Shown piece after piece: positions 24,936 to 37,405 of a stretch of 64,000 nt of DNA (positions are counted from its first letter, which is position 1; every line of letters begins with the position of its first letter). A model generated the notes under the pieces. The model made no database searches and had not been told where the DNA came from. It was given only the letters and a program-made list of their open reading frames with translations. A program made the translations under genes and the position numbers. Source of the DNA: Caprimulgus europaeus (taxonomy: Eukaryota > Chordata > Aves > Caprimulgiformes > Caprimulgidae); contig OU015529.1 in NCBI GenBank assembly GCA_907165065.1, positions 10,608,554 to 10,672,553 of the forward strand. The letters are read 5' to 3'.

Positions 24936-27900
24936 AGTGGTACTTTCTGGGAGCATTCAGCTTTCCTAATGAGGGTCAGAGCTGTGACGGGAAGCACAAG
25001 CAGGGTCAGTCAGGCAGCTGGTCTGGCACTTGACACTCACCGAGAGTGAAGGTGTGCGATTGTGGGCACAACCTTTGGGCAGAGGCAAATGCTTGAGACA
25101 GAGTCGTGGCAGCCTTGGCATGTTAGGAAAGAGAAGGAAAGCTTGGAAAACAAGGAAGAGCTAAGCTGTGCTGTTAGCATGGGAAAGATGAGAGTAATCT
25201 GCCTCGGGCCTTGGCAGAACCCATCTCACACACGAGGTGAGGGGAGTCAGACCTGAGTGGAGATTTTCACCTCTGCCCACCCATGATCAAAGTTACTCTC
25301 TGCTCTTGGGTGGGTGCACCCTAACATCTTACCAGAACACCTGGTCAAGATGTTTAACCCATCCTGCTCCTGTTGACAGGTTCGTGATGGTCGCATGACA
25401 GTAACCAAACCAGCCCCATCTGAGGAGGGGGCAGCAAGCAGACAGGGCACAGACACTTTCAGGTGGAAAATAAGGTGCGACCATGCTCTGAGGTGTCTTT
25501 CACCACCACACCTAGCAAGCATGCTCTCGACACTGCCACACTGCATGGTTGGTTGCCACAGGGTTTTTTCCAAACAATTACACTTTCAGTGGTCATTTCG
25601 GTACTGCTCGTTACCAGCAGAGAGGAAGAGATGAAGTTCATTTCACAGCTCTCAGTTCCTCTACTTTATAGACAAATACATTTAGTACTTAATTCAGAAG
25701 CAGGGCTTTCAGGAACTTCAATGGTTTTAAGGGTTGATAAAGCAATTTCTATTGAAGTTTTTACTTTCTGTTTAAGCCCTCTCGCCCCAAAAGGACTCAT
25801 GAGCTTTTTGGGAAAAAAGTTACACTTTGCATTTATAACCTGACCTCAAATTTTGAGGTTATTTCACTGCTTCTGAGCACCGCTTCTCCTTTCTCCCCTC
25901 TTTTCCATTTTAAATAAGCCAGATGATGACTTTATTTTAAAATATCCCTTTCTATACAGTTGTCTATAAAGTATATATGCATCAAATAAAAGAGCTTGGG
26001 AGTTAGGTCATATTTTCAAGAATAGTAAGTGAGGTGGAGAGCCAGAGTTTCTGAGGGCTCAGTCCTGTAAAAAAGGCTTAATTTTCATTATCAGATGAAT
26101 ATCTGTCCTTTCAAAACATGACTTCTCTTTTACAGGGTCAATTTGAGCACCCAAAATTGTATCATCAAAAGCACTGTTCATATCTGAAAATTTAGGATTG
26201 AGAATTCACTGAAATTAATGTGAACACAACAAGGAAGTGCTTGGGGCCCTACGGCTCTCCCCCTGGCAATGTACCACCTGAGGTGACCATATGTCATTGT
26301 CTGGCACCTTGTTAGCAGAATGGAGTTATTCTGTGTTTGGGTAAAAAAGCCAGCACAGTTTCTGGGTCCTGGGTCACCCTTGAGATTTCTTGTGTCGTGT
26401 GACTATTTTATTCACTAACTTTCTGAATAGTCAGTCAGTCACCGCGAAAAATGCTGATGTAGTTTTTATAATGAGTTGAGGAAATAATATATATATTTTT
26501 TCAAGCAAATATATCAAATATGATATCTAAACTCCTACATCTTCATTTTATATGTGCAAAAATGACTACACAGAATAGAGTTGAAACCCTAGCATTCATG
26601 CCAATTCTTGACCTGCTAGTAGGACTCAGGACAGGTAGCTCATAACACAGAGCAATGTAATGCTGGTGTAGCTCAATAACATGGAAAACAGAGACTGAAC
26701 ATCTAGGACCTGCCAAAAGCAACAGTGTTGGATCTAGTGCTGGCATCCTTTTTCCTTCTGAGCCACTTTTGCAGCAAGCTCCACCACGCTGTCAGGAAGC
26801 ACTGTACTGCTGGAAGCCGCTCTGCTTTGCTGATGAGATTTAGAACTAAGCTCCTGGTCTTTCGGGAGTCGTTAAAGATCCTGAGATAAAAGTGAATCTC
26901 ATTAGCCAGTCTTAAGAAACTCATACCAAGAGGGACTGTAGAAAGAGAAATAGCTGTTTATGAGGACAGCAATGCAGAATTTCAGTAAGTTCCTGCCCAT
27001 ATTCTGCATCTGACCAATACTGAAGAATACAACTACAGAGACACCAGCCTCTCATTTTGTAACATCTTCAGAAATGTTAATTATCAGCTTCACAGCACTA
27101 TCCAGCCTTTTTGCTTTTTCTCCACTGCTCAGCTTCTTGATTCAGGCCCTCTTAGCCTCACTCCAGCCAGCTCCACACACAGGTGGCACGTATCTCCCTG
27201 GCTACCTGTCCTCCACCAAGAATTGTCTACAATGACACAGAGCATGAGACAGTTTCCCAGTTTTGGTCCACTGTGCAATTATACTACCTATTTATGTTTT
27301 TGAATAAGACAGGTAACTTTTATGGATCCCAGGGAAAAAAAACCCCAAAAACCAAAAAACAAAACTATTTTTTTAAATAAGCAACAATCAAGTATAGGCT
27401 AAAAACCTGACAGATTTTTTTCCCCTTCTTTCTCTTACTTCTATTAATTGCACTGCATGCAAATCCCTCTCCGCTCAAAATTCTTCCTTCATGAACTAAT
27501 TTGATGGGCTTATTTTTAAGCACTATAACAATTGTCCTTATTGGTAATCAAATAACAGTATTTTTCTCTAAGTATCTAAGTTTCTTGTACATGAATTAAG
27601 TACAGTAATTCTCAGGCATACAGCTACTGCAAGGTGGAACTTCCAATAAATTGCTTCACTCTGCAAAGCGCTGCCTGCTACACTACTCTGTAATTGCTTC
27701 TGCTCCTTGAAATAATCCCCTCTGAAATGGAATTTTGGATTTTGACAGGTGATAATCCCAAGGAGTACCCTAGTGATAGCCAACTACCTATAACCAATAA
27801 ACATCAGCTTGCCAAAGCATCCTCTTCTTCTTTTTACTTCTCTGATTTTCATATTCTTGAGGGCTGGCCCAGGAACTCTGGCCAGTAGTAAACAGCCATA

Positions 27901-28900
27901 AGATGGCACAGATTTAGAGGATGAAGAGTATAAATGGAAATGCAGTACAGTTGAAAAATCACATTTTAATTCAATTTTCTGAAAAACTGTCCCACACTTA
28001 AATGCATTTTGGATGAAGACCATAAAAGCTGTACAGCTTCTCTGGCTGGTTTTCTAAACTCAAATGTGTGCTATCTCACTTTAATCTTAACTGCTTCTTA
28101 TGGTGATAACACTGAACAATGTGGCTCTAGAATATATAGGCCAACTGAGAAGCAGGAAACATTTTTCTTTACAGCAGGCCTACAGAGGTATAACAAAAAG
28201 AAACACTCTTGAGCAGTAGACAAGCACTGAACAGAAACGATAACATTGTATGGGGCTGAGTTTTTGGTGATTTGTTCCTTTCTATCAAATGTCCTGCAGC
28301 TAATTGGCTTTGGAAAAGAATCCGTGCAAAGCTGGTACGGCCCAGGCTGCTTTAATTGGGGTGGTGCCCACCAATAGTTTCTCAGGATCAGGGCAAAGGC
28401 ATCCTGCCTCCAAGTAAGGCCCTTATTGACTTGTGTTGCTTCAAAATTCTTTCGTCGTGATAGACTGGATCAACCCAATCTAAATGTTTTGATCTGTTAC
28501 ATATGTGGAAAATGAGACACTGGCACACACACAAAAAGCAGCTGCTTTCTAAGCACAGTGTCTTAATGACCTCTATGCAGAGCACAGGGCAAGTGAATTA
28601 GTCCTCTACCAATGGAGACTGCTTTACCTTCCAGTCTCCATGGAACATGGGAAAGGAAACTCAATGCCCACTTTAAATGACGGAATTAAGCTAGATGTAA
28701 CTTGCAAATTGATTAATTTTCTCAGCAGACTGAGATTGATCTGAATTTTCTCTTTTGTGCTGTAAGTATTCTACGCTTGTCCTGAAACAAGTTAGCTAAA
28801 ATAAATTAGTCAGTGTGGAATAAATTTAAAGGGACACTGACAGATCTAATTTAGTCCCAAATTAAGGATAAAAATGAGCACAATACAAAATAAATATTAA
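24936..28900. other. Non-coding stretch, no gene seen
   Basis: No exon, RNA gene or repeat family was recognised. A GC-richer patch at 25050-25640 has overlapping frames on both strands (up to 126 codons) without known motifs. A possible but unconvincing MITE-like start (GGGCTCAGTCCTGTAAA) lies near 26056. Confidence 0.5.
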
Positions 28901-31900
28901 AAAGTCAGACCGAAAAAAAGAAACACTTCTGTCAGACTTCTTATAAGGAAATAATTTCCATTTAAATAATATTTGCAACCTGCCATCAAGTTCTGTGGTG
29001 AGGATGAAATTTACTTTCAGGTAGGTGACATCAGCAAGTCCACTGTAGCTCCAGCTGCAGGCACCAACAGCAAATAGACCGCAACGAACAAATGCAATAT
29101 TTCTAAGCAGTGATCCAGGGTTGGCGTTGACAGTTTAAATACATTGCTCTCTTGCTAGTGTAATATTTTAAAGAACATCCATAAACATTATAAATATTTT
29201 AAATGGCTCTTATGCTAATAGACAATATGATCACTGCTGGTATGCCTGCTTTGATCCAGAGGGCCACGTTGACAGAGGTCCTCCTGTACTGGTGCACCAA
29301 CCATCAACTTCATGTACTTGCATGAATTCTGCAAAGAAGCAGTTCTGTGGGCCCTAAGACCTGACCCAGCATGAATGGACTGAAACAGGAGGCAAGAGTT
29401 CATTCACATCCATTTGACAGGTAGTTTAACCTAACTGGTTTTGGGCCAATTTGAAACAGTTCCTCAATCTTTTTCCTCTTTCAATTGCAGTATCTGAGCT
29501 GCACATATGTTAAAAAAAAATAAAAAAAAAATTCAGATGTTCAGCTGCACTTTCCCACCTTGCCTTTCATTCCTTCTTTGGTCACAAACCAATTGAAAGC
29601 TCACAGCTGCACAGGGAGCGTTGAATGCAGAGTGACTGGTTGCAGCACCTCCTGTGAGGGGAACTCCGGAAAACATGCATGCCTTGCTTGTCGTTGTATG
29701 AAATAAGACCCATGGCATCCATACCATAAATGATTAGCTACCCCTCATTAGATCTCAAGTTGCTTACTGAGCTCAGAACTTTCACATCCTATTTTATTTA
29801 CAAGACACCTTAAAATAGTAAATAAAACTTGATGTGTTCAGTAAAAAGAAAAAAAAAAGACAAAGGAATGACAACAGCTATTGAAGTTCCTTGTGGGAGA
29901 AGCAACACAGAACACAACATTATCCATGGCTGCAATAAATCAGCATTAAAAAGAGTTTAATAAGATCATTGAGTAAAAGGTAGAAAAAGGAAGTGCAAGG
30001 TTAGTTCTTACAGCAAGAAGAAAATTGATTATATCAACCCGACGGTGATAAATATGGTGATATCAGCTGTCTTGCTGCTCAACTGCATGAAATAGCACAT
30101 ATTTCACCAGCCTATGGGATTAAAACCTAGAGGTGACAAATTGAATTGGCATTAAGGATAATGTTGGCCTTTGTATATTTTTTTTTCTCAGAAAACTTAT
30201 TATATTGAATGGGACAAAACTTACATTTAAAGGAAGGCTTTATTTGTCACACATATGATCTTAACTCAATAAACCAAACAAGGCTTTTCTCTCTCCCTAA
30301 ATCAGTATAATAATGGTAGTTTTGTTTAAGCGGCTTGTTTGTACAAAAGCCTGTAGATATATAGACCTCAGGGTAATCCTATTGCTGAAAGTAAGACCTA
30401 AATGAAAACAAATCTTACCAGCAGATCTCTATTTTGAAGACAGCTCTATTCAAATCGGCTATGCTGATTATACTCTGAGATAACCCGACACACCATTTAA
30501 GGTTGATCACTTTAGCAAACACGAGCTTTGCTCTGCAATTTTCTAGTCTTTCATTTTCCAGGATAGCAAAGACCCCTATGACGACTTCATTAGGGAGTTA
30601 CACAACTTTAGGCCAACAGATTCTTCAGGGAGAAAAAAAATAGATGCAAAAACTCAATTTAAAAGCTCTGCATTAGATTCTCCAGCAAGGCTGGATTTTA
30701 TCGCTCCTGCATGTGGAAGAGCAGGGTCCATTTTCTCTTTTTCTCCTTCATGCACACACTAACCAAAGCACAGAATGATGGCAGCTCGACTTTTTTTGGT
30801 CTAAACAACATCTACACAAAGCTAATGAAAATGTTGTGTAAAAAACTCACCACGGTTTTACTCTTTTCAAATGAAATATTATTGCATGCAGTAAATAATA
30901 TCTATCAGGGATATAGTGGAGAGCAGAAAAAAAGGAAATTAAAAAGATAAACATTTCTTAAAAGTCAACAAACTTTCTTTTAGTGGGAAACAAAATCCCT
31001 ATACTAGCAAAAAGTTGGTAAATGCTTATCTTCTGCAACTACATTGGTAGGGTCAATCACTTTATGTCCACTGGTACTTGCATGTGGATTTGATCTTTAG
31101 AATGAACTTCTTCATTTTCTCTGTGAAAACATTTGCAGAAGAGAAATTATAAACTCTAAATGGAATGTGGTCAACTTCAATTTTCTCCCTTCCTCTTATT
31201 TTTTTTACTGAAGTGGATTGAAACAGTCCCTACTGAAGAAGCAAAAAGATTGGCCCCCAAGGATTTGTTGACCAAAGACAACAGAGCCCACTGCCATCAA
31301 TGATGGCTTAAATATTCCTTGTACTCCTACAGTTCCCAGTGACCCTCTCAGTCTGGAGTCCTTTCTTAAATGCATGTGCATTAAGATTTGTTTGTGTCTT
31401 CTGCAGAAGGAATATTGCCTGGGGTTATATTAAGTTCTGAAAAGAATTTTCAATGGCAGTTTTTGTGTGCTGGACAGAAGAACTCCATGCTCTTGATAAC
31501 CCCTACTCCCTCTACAAAGAGACTCCATGATAAACCCTCCAGTATGGCCCATAGAAATGTGGGAAAACTTCTGCCAAGCTGCCTGGTCCTTCCCCCTCTC
31601 CCTCAAGCCCCTCCACATAGCACACACACCAGGAGGAATGACTGGGCTTGCACTCCCCATTCACTGCAAACCCCATTTGCAGCAGCGAGAACACAAGTTT
31701 TAACAAGTCTGCTGACTTCAATAGCAGCATTTACTAACACAACAAATGTCCACCAAGTCAGGAGCTCTTTAGAGTAAGGATTACATATCTCCAAGGAAAA
31801 ATAAAGTCTAAACAAGGGAGGTGATGGGCTGACTCTGAAAGGACAGATGATTTGGGTCAGATGTGTGCTAAAAGCTTCAAAAGTCATATTGCTTTTTCTC

Positions 31901-32685
31901 TTAAACCCTTTGTTTATATGCTCAAGCCTGCCTTTCCCCTCTGGTTTCTACCTAAGATCTTACTTCTTCCTCTGTACCTGAGGCCTTTTATCCCCCTCTG
32001 TTTTCCTTCCTTGTCTGGTTCCCACTCCCTGTTCCCATAAAGCAGTTTGTTTCTCACATTTTTTGACTCTTTTGTTTACCTTAAATCTTTTTAAAGATTA
32101 TTTCCTCCCCCTACTCCCCCCAATAAATCCATTAGGTGAAGTGATTAATTCATTCTGCCCTAACAATGTGCCACAGCCACATTCTGAAAGGGGTGACATG
32201 TCATTGCACATGGGGCATCTGAAGGGGCTGAAAGAAGTGGCTTTGCTTTCACTGAACAAGAAGCCTGTAGCCGAGCTTGAATTCAACTCTGTATCTGCAC
32301 ATCTCAAAGACAACATTTAACTTCCTGCATCGCTCACCCTCACTGAAGTTCACTTGGCACCTCTTGCTGGCTAGTGACTGAATTTAAAACTGAGACTGTG
32401 GGCTAAAGGGCTTTCATGGAATTATCTCCTCTAGCTAAGCATGGGACATCAGAAAATGTGCACTGATTAGAAAGAAAGTTATTGTCATATATATTCAGAG
32501 TTATGACTCTTCTAACTCCATACCCAAGACTGAACACGTCAAAGTAAAGTTCAAGGGTACCATGTGACAATCTACCTTCTCCTGTCCCTCAGGAGGTCTC
32601 ACCCCAATTCTAAATATTAGACGTTATCTTAAGCCTTTCAAGAATGAGGTTTTATCTGCTTTCCAGTGCTCTTTCTGTTTGTATT
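28901..32685. other. Non-coding stretch, no gene seen
   Basis: AT-rich with short A/T homopolymers (29512-29530, 30180). The part 31900-32130 is strongly pyrimidine-rich on the plus strand, but I cannot tie it to a family. The 129-codon frame at 31388-31777 has counter-frames on the minus strand and no known domain. Confidence 0.5.
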
Positions 32686-32815
32686 AGCTACAATAATGCT
32701 AGATATTTTTGTTATCTACATAAATGTCTAATCCTTCATTCAGTTTTGTAAATTCTTGGCTTCAGTGAATTCCAGTGGCAATGAACCCCTCAGTCTGATC
32801 ACACATTGTGCAAAA
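32686..32815 (-). mobile_element. Ancient CR1/L3-type LINE fragment
   Basis: The plus strand reads TGTCTAATCCTTCATTCAGT, GTGAATTCCAGTGGCAATGA and CTGATCACACATTGTGCAAA. This matches the well-known reverse complement of the 3' ORF2 part of old sauropsid CR1 ('ccagtggcaatgagttccacaggctaattacacattg...aaa'). It is much older than the 41.1 kb copy and only about 130 bases can be followed. Confidence 0.65.
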
Positions 32816-33784
32816 AGGCAGCTCTGATTCTGGGAGCTAAGCCAAAGCGGGGAGCTTGTTGGTACAGAAAGATATTTTTAATGGGGGAATGAGCATTTTT
32901 TAAAAAAACAACCTGTACATATCTCAGTTTGCTGCTAGGCTGATGATGTAATGATTTCTTAAGTTTTCTCAACTCTCCTTGGTCCACTTGTAGGTTGGGA
33001 GAAAAGTGGAGGTTGGCAATTCTGGAAAGACCAATGCCACTGGAAGAGTGGTACATACATTATTTTTCTTCCTAACTTATCCATACACATCATTTGCTTG
33101 CTTCTTGACAAATGAATTTTCAGGACAGCATTGCTCTGTTGGCACATCAAGGCTCATGAACACAGTACACCAGGGGAAATAAGAAATGGATTTTATTAAG
33201 TTTATTAGCAGCTAAAAACATGATACTTCAATGCTGGAAGTAAAGTAATCCACCTACACAATTTGAGTGGAATGAACATTTGGCTTCAACTACAGCTCAT
33301 ATGTAAAATATAAATCCAGTTTCTCCATTGGAAATCCTTTGGGGTCTGGTTTTACACTACCTTGATCAAACCAAGAATTAAAGTTCAAGCTGGCTTCCAT
33401 TCCCACATGGCAATATGACCCATATGTTTTTATCAGTGGTGCTACTCCTTCCACACCTCTCTTCATATCACTATTTCCCCCAGCTTATCTTTTTTTTGCT
33501 TCTTTTCCTCTCCTTTCCTTTTCTTTCTTTCAAAGTTAAAATTAGTTTTTACACTATATAGACAATATATTGTAAAGACAATGGAAAAAGTCTTTCAAAA
33601 ACTTATTACAAAAAGAGCAGCTTCTAAATGAGGTCCCACTTCACTGCCACTAATTATCACATATCGGAAAGAGAGTTGCCACTGGGTACAAATGAAGCAA
33701 GAAAAGATTGATCATTTTTGCAAGAAAATCCTATAGCTCAATATAGTTGCTATCAGCCTAAACAACAGAGAAAATTGTGGAACT
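32816..33784. other. Non-coding stretch, no gene seen
   Basis: Nothing recognised. Sequence directly after the old CR1 piece may belong to it but is too diverged to say. A pyrimidine-rich run (T/C) lies at about 33480-33530. Confidence 0.5.
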
Positions 33785-34030
33785 GCATGGTCAAGGCCAC
33801 CTTAGAGAAACTGGATTTGGGTGAATTAGGACTTCTGGGTTCAGTCCTGTCACTGTCCCAGATACCTAATGGGGAACCTTTTGGGGTTCCCTCTGCACCT
33901 CTCTGCCAGAACTTTTCCATCTGGAAAATGAAGGCAAGGCTCACCTCCCACAGATGGATGCTGCAAAGCTTAGTTCATATCTACAGTGCTCTGCAGCTCT
34001 TGGATGACAAGAGGTATCTATATCTGAAAT
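33785..34030 (+). repeat. MIR-like SINE, nearly full length
   Basis: In order: TTAGGACTTCTGGGTTCAG (the 'caggacttctgggttc' block), CACCTCTCTGCC, TTTTCCATCTGGAAAATGAA (the 'cccatctgtaaaatg' core), and a 3' part with GTGCTCTGCAGCTCTTGGAT and GACAAGAGGTATCTATAT that fits the sauropsid tail 'gctctttggatgaaaggtgctatat'. It is the most complete MIR copy in the window. It is plus-oriented and too diverged to be active. Confidence 0.65.
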
Positions 34031-34844
34031 ATTGTTCTTACACACCTACTAGTAATAATGTGCAATAAACTGTAGTGAGGCATACTGACTTTTACAATAC
34101 TAGAAGAAGACAGACCTGATTTCTTCTCAGTTCTTCCTCTTTGTACCCAGGGAAGCAGCTGAAGAGCAGAAAGCAGTGTTGCTGCTGTTCTTACTGCAAG
34201 GTTTTCACACCAAGACTATTGCTCTGATGGCTTGCCAGCTGACTTGGACACTTTACGGTCCCTCAGCCAAAGCTTCCCTGTTAATAGTCAGGCCAGACAG
34301 GCTGAGGTCTCCAACAGATCAGGACCTGCGGGCAGCTCAGATCAGTTCTGTTCACTAACGTATCTTCTGGTTGCTGTTATTTCTGTTGAAACTCAAAGCT
34401 TCTGATTAGCAGTATGGGCTCCAGTTGGAGAACATCGCTCATCAGCTGAGTAAGCAATGACTCTGATAAGCTAGTTCATCTTCCCCTTAGTCCAAGGTGT
34501 GGAGGCTTCAGGAAATACTGTTCCAAAAGCCACTATTACAAGAACAAATGGGATAAAAATTGACAGATAAGGAGGAGACCACATCTGGATACCAAATGAG
34601 ATAAAGGCAAGGAGGTAGCAGTTCCCTGGACTGTATGTTTTTGGCAGTGGAATGCAGGGACACAATAACAAACTCCTATTAATCACTTGCCTGTGTACAA
34701 GAGAGAGTTAAATCAGCTAATCAGGTATGCCATCACAGGCTGGGTACTACAGTGCAGCTCAGAAAGCCAAACAGGTACTGATCATCCCTTATCTGCAAAA
34801 GCAGCCATGTTTTAATATATGGTGCTTCACCCCACCCTTCTCAG
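34031..34844. other. Non-coding stretch, no gene seen
   Basis: No exon or repeat recognised. Frames are under 91 codons. Confidence 0.55.
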
Positions 34845-35240
34845 TAAAGATTGATAAGCAAAATGATGAAGCTTTAATGAGCTTAATTGCAAATGCCTTA
34901 TGCTCTTGCATTGTTGCCAAACAGCTACTTCAACATCCAGCAGTTTACTTAATAACTCCCCCCTCCTCTTCCCTACCCCCTCCAAGCCCAGTAACGTAAT
35001 TATTCTTGTGGCAAACCCCTATTTCACTTTTCTTTATTTATTTCCCCCTCCCCCCGAATTACTGTAAATGGGTATCTTTGAAAGGAGGGTGGCAGGCAGC
35101 TTTTGGTACAGGGCTTACCAAGAAGCCCTCCATCAAAGGGGCCTTTGTGAGCATGCTCTGGACCGAGGCCAATCAGATCATCTTGCTGTCTGTCTCTGAA
35201 GAAAATTCGCCCCTGGTATGCAAGCCAAGCCAAGCGCCGT
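34845..35240. promoter_or_regulatory. Candidate regulatory block with TCF/LEF-like sites
   Basis: 34845-34935 is a repeat-free AT-rich block with TTGCAAATGC and GCATTGTTGCC. 35060-35240 is GC-richer and holds three TCF/LEF-like words within 75 bases: CTTTGAA at 35076-35082, ATCAAAGG at 35132-35139 and CCTTTGT at 35142-35148. They are followed by the ten-base palindrome GAGCATGCTC at 35149-35158, which fits a p53-family half site. Overlapping frames on both strands carry no known domain. A regulatory role is inferred. Confidence 0.4.
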
Positions 35241-37284
35241 AGACAGGGTGACTGCACTCCTAGTCCAACCTGTCTTAGTTGAGTGAAAAAATGCTGAAGG
35301 GAAAATTACCTGTTTGGCTCCAGACTGAATTAACTTTTTAATATACAAGTATGTTTATTATTTTCCCTTAAAAGTGCCTGCCTATCTAATATATTCATTA
35401 ATGTTATCTGGTCAGTTCACTTGAAATATTGTGAAAAATGTGCAAATGCAATAAGGCTACAGTGCTTGGAGGCAAAGCAAGATGTATTTTCTAATTATAT
35501 GACAGAAAATGACATTGTTATTAACAAATGACAGTACAGAGTAATTTTCTTATGTTAACACTAGTGCAAGCTAGGACGTCGTGCCCTCATATCCAGGGTA
35601 CTGGAGAAGTGGACGGCCTTGACACCAATTCTCTCCCCATTCACTGATCACCACAATCCTCAGTGACAAACCTAGCGTGACCCTCCCGGAGCCAGCTTTC
35701 AAACCCCAGCTCCCTTCATTTCTGAACATCACAGCCTCTCCTCCCCAGAAGATCCTCTTGCTTCATCCTGCACCCTCTCAGCTGAGGGGCTCTTGAAGCA
35801 CAACCGTCCTCTACGTCATACTCAGAAATCTCACATTTTCACCATCCTTGAGCTGCTTCCCAAGTCTCTTTAACAGATTTGCCTGTACTAGTTGGGATTA
35901 CAGTGGGAATGCCAAGAGCTTCTGCCTGCACCCAGCTCCTTCTCTCCTTCCCTTGGTCTGGCTGTCTTCTCCTCTGCCTGTCTCCCCCAGCCCCTGCTAC
36001 TATCTCAAATTCCTCCCTCCACTGCCACTTCCCCTCACAGCTTCCCCCTGCTCCCTATGTGCTCTTGACTCTTTTGTTCCCCTTTTTAGAAACACCTTGT
36101 AAGTGCCAGACAGGAATTTCCCGACACTATGTCCTGCATTAAGCAAGCGATAATGGCAGAAACAATAGAGAATTATGTCAGTAGGGTGCCCTGACAAAAG
36201 AGCAGAATTTAAATGAGGAGGCAGCTTTGGTCTTTGGAATTTGTCCACTATAAATGACTCTTCTTCTTTTATTAGCATGTCTAGTTTAAGTGGAACACAT
36301 TGTAATTTTAAATGGCCAATAATAAAGAAGGATCATATGTTCTACTCTTATATGTGCACTAAACATTCCCTGGGGGTCCTCTCCCTCTTCCATCCCCTCT
36401 CTTTCCCCCACCACTGCCTTCCATATTTCTCACTATATTTAACTATCTTTCTTCATCTCGTGTTTTGCTCTCAGAAGAACCCAAAAGTTCTAATCCAGAG
36501 CTGTGTAAAGTAAAAATAAAATAGAGTATACAAGTACAGCAAGCTACTTGTGCACTGCCCTTGCTCACAAAATGCTCGTTCTGCAAATACTATAGAAGAA
36601 AACTAAAAATATAGAATATGTTTACAAAAACAGTTGATCTCAAACTCATCCTGGTTGTTCCTCTCTGAAAATGTAAACGACACTAGGATCTCTATGTTCC
36701 CTTTTCAGTCCTGGTTTAAATAACAACCTGCGAGGAGGCTGCCTTTCAAAGCTGGCCATGACCAAGCAGGAGCAAGGTTACTTAAAAGTAGTTTCTTAAG
36801 TAGCCATTCCTTCCTATCACTACTCTAAGAGCTGTGCTGGTGTTAGAGCTTCCGACTAAATGCCAGATTTTGCAAAATAATCCAAGTTAAAACAACCACT
36901 GACTTATTTTAAGTCTGGTTCCTTGACAATATAGCTCCATAACCAGTTAAACTGGTGCAAAGGAAGGTCCTGGCATAGGTAGAAACCTGTGGCAAACACC
37001 TCCTTACAGCACTATTGCCTGAGAAAGTTATGCTCATGAAACTAAAGACTAGGTTTCTCAAATGGCAATGCATTAAAAAGTGAGCTACCAGCTTTGTAGT
37101 GAGCTTTTTCACTTATTTCTCTTACCTTTATTTCTATCCTAGCAAATGTCATCTGAAAACTGTGGTTTCAGAGTAAGTATTTAAGTACTCGGAATAACAG
37201 CAACAAGAAAATGAAATGGGGGTTGTTGCAATACAATCTCTCCAACACAAATTGCAGGACTAAGTTCAGAAGTGTCCTCTGTAG
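35241..37284. other. Non-coding stretch with a pyrimidine-rich segment
   Basis: 35640-36095 is strongly C+T-rich on the plus strand. Pyrimidine-rich plus-strand sequence is typical of decayed sauropsid L2 ORF2, but no diagnostic peptide could be followed here. The rest shows nothing I can name. Confidence 0.4.
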
Positions 37285-37405
37285 CCCAGACATGGGCTTT
37301 TAGTTGTGATTCTGACTGATTCCTTGACCATCAACACAGCCTTTACTTACCGCGTGCCTTAGTTTTGCCATTGGTTATCAAGCAAACCAAAGTGGTGTTA
37401 ATAAG
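37285..37405 (+). repeat. MIR-like SINE fragment
   Basis: GGGCTTTTAGTTGTGATTCT, then TTCCTTGACCATCAAC, then GCGTGCCTTAGTTTTGCCAT correspond to the MIR blocks 'gggttc.a.tcctggctct', 'gaccttgggcaa' and 'gtgcctcagtttccccat'. It is plus-oriented and eroded. Confidence 0.5.
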
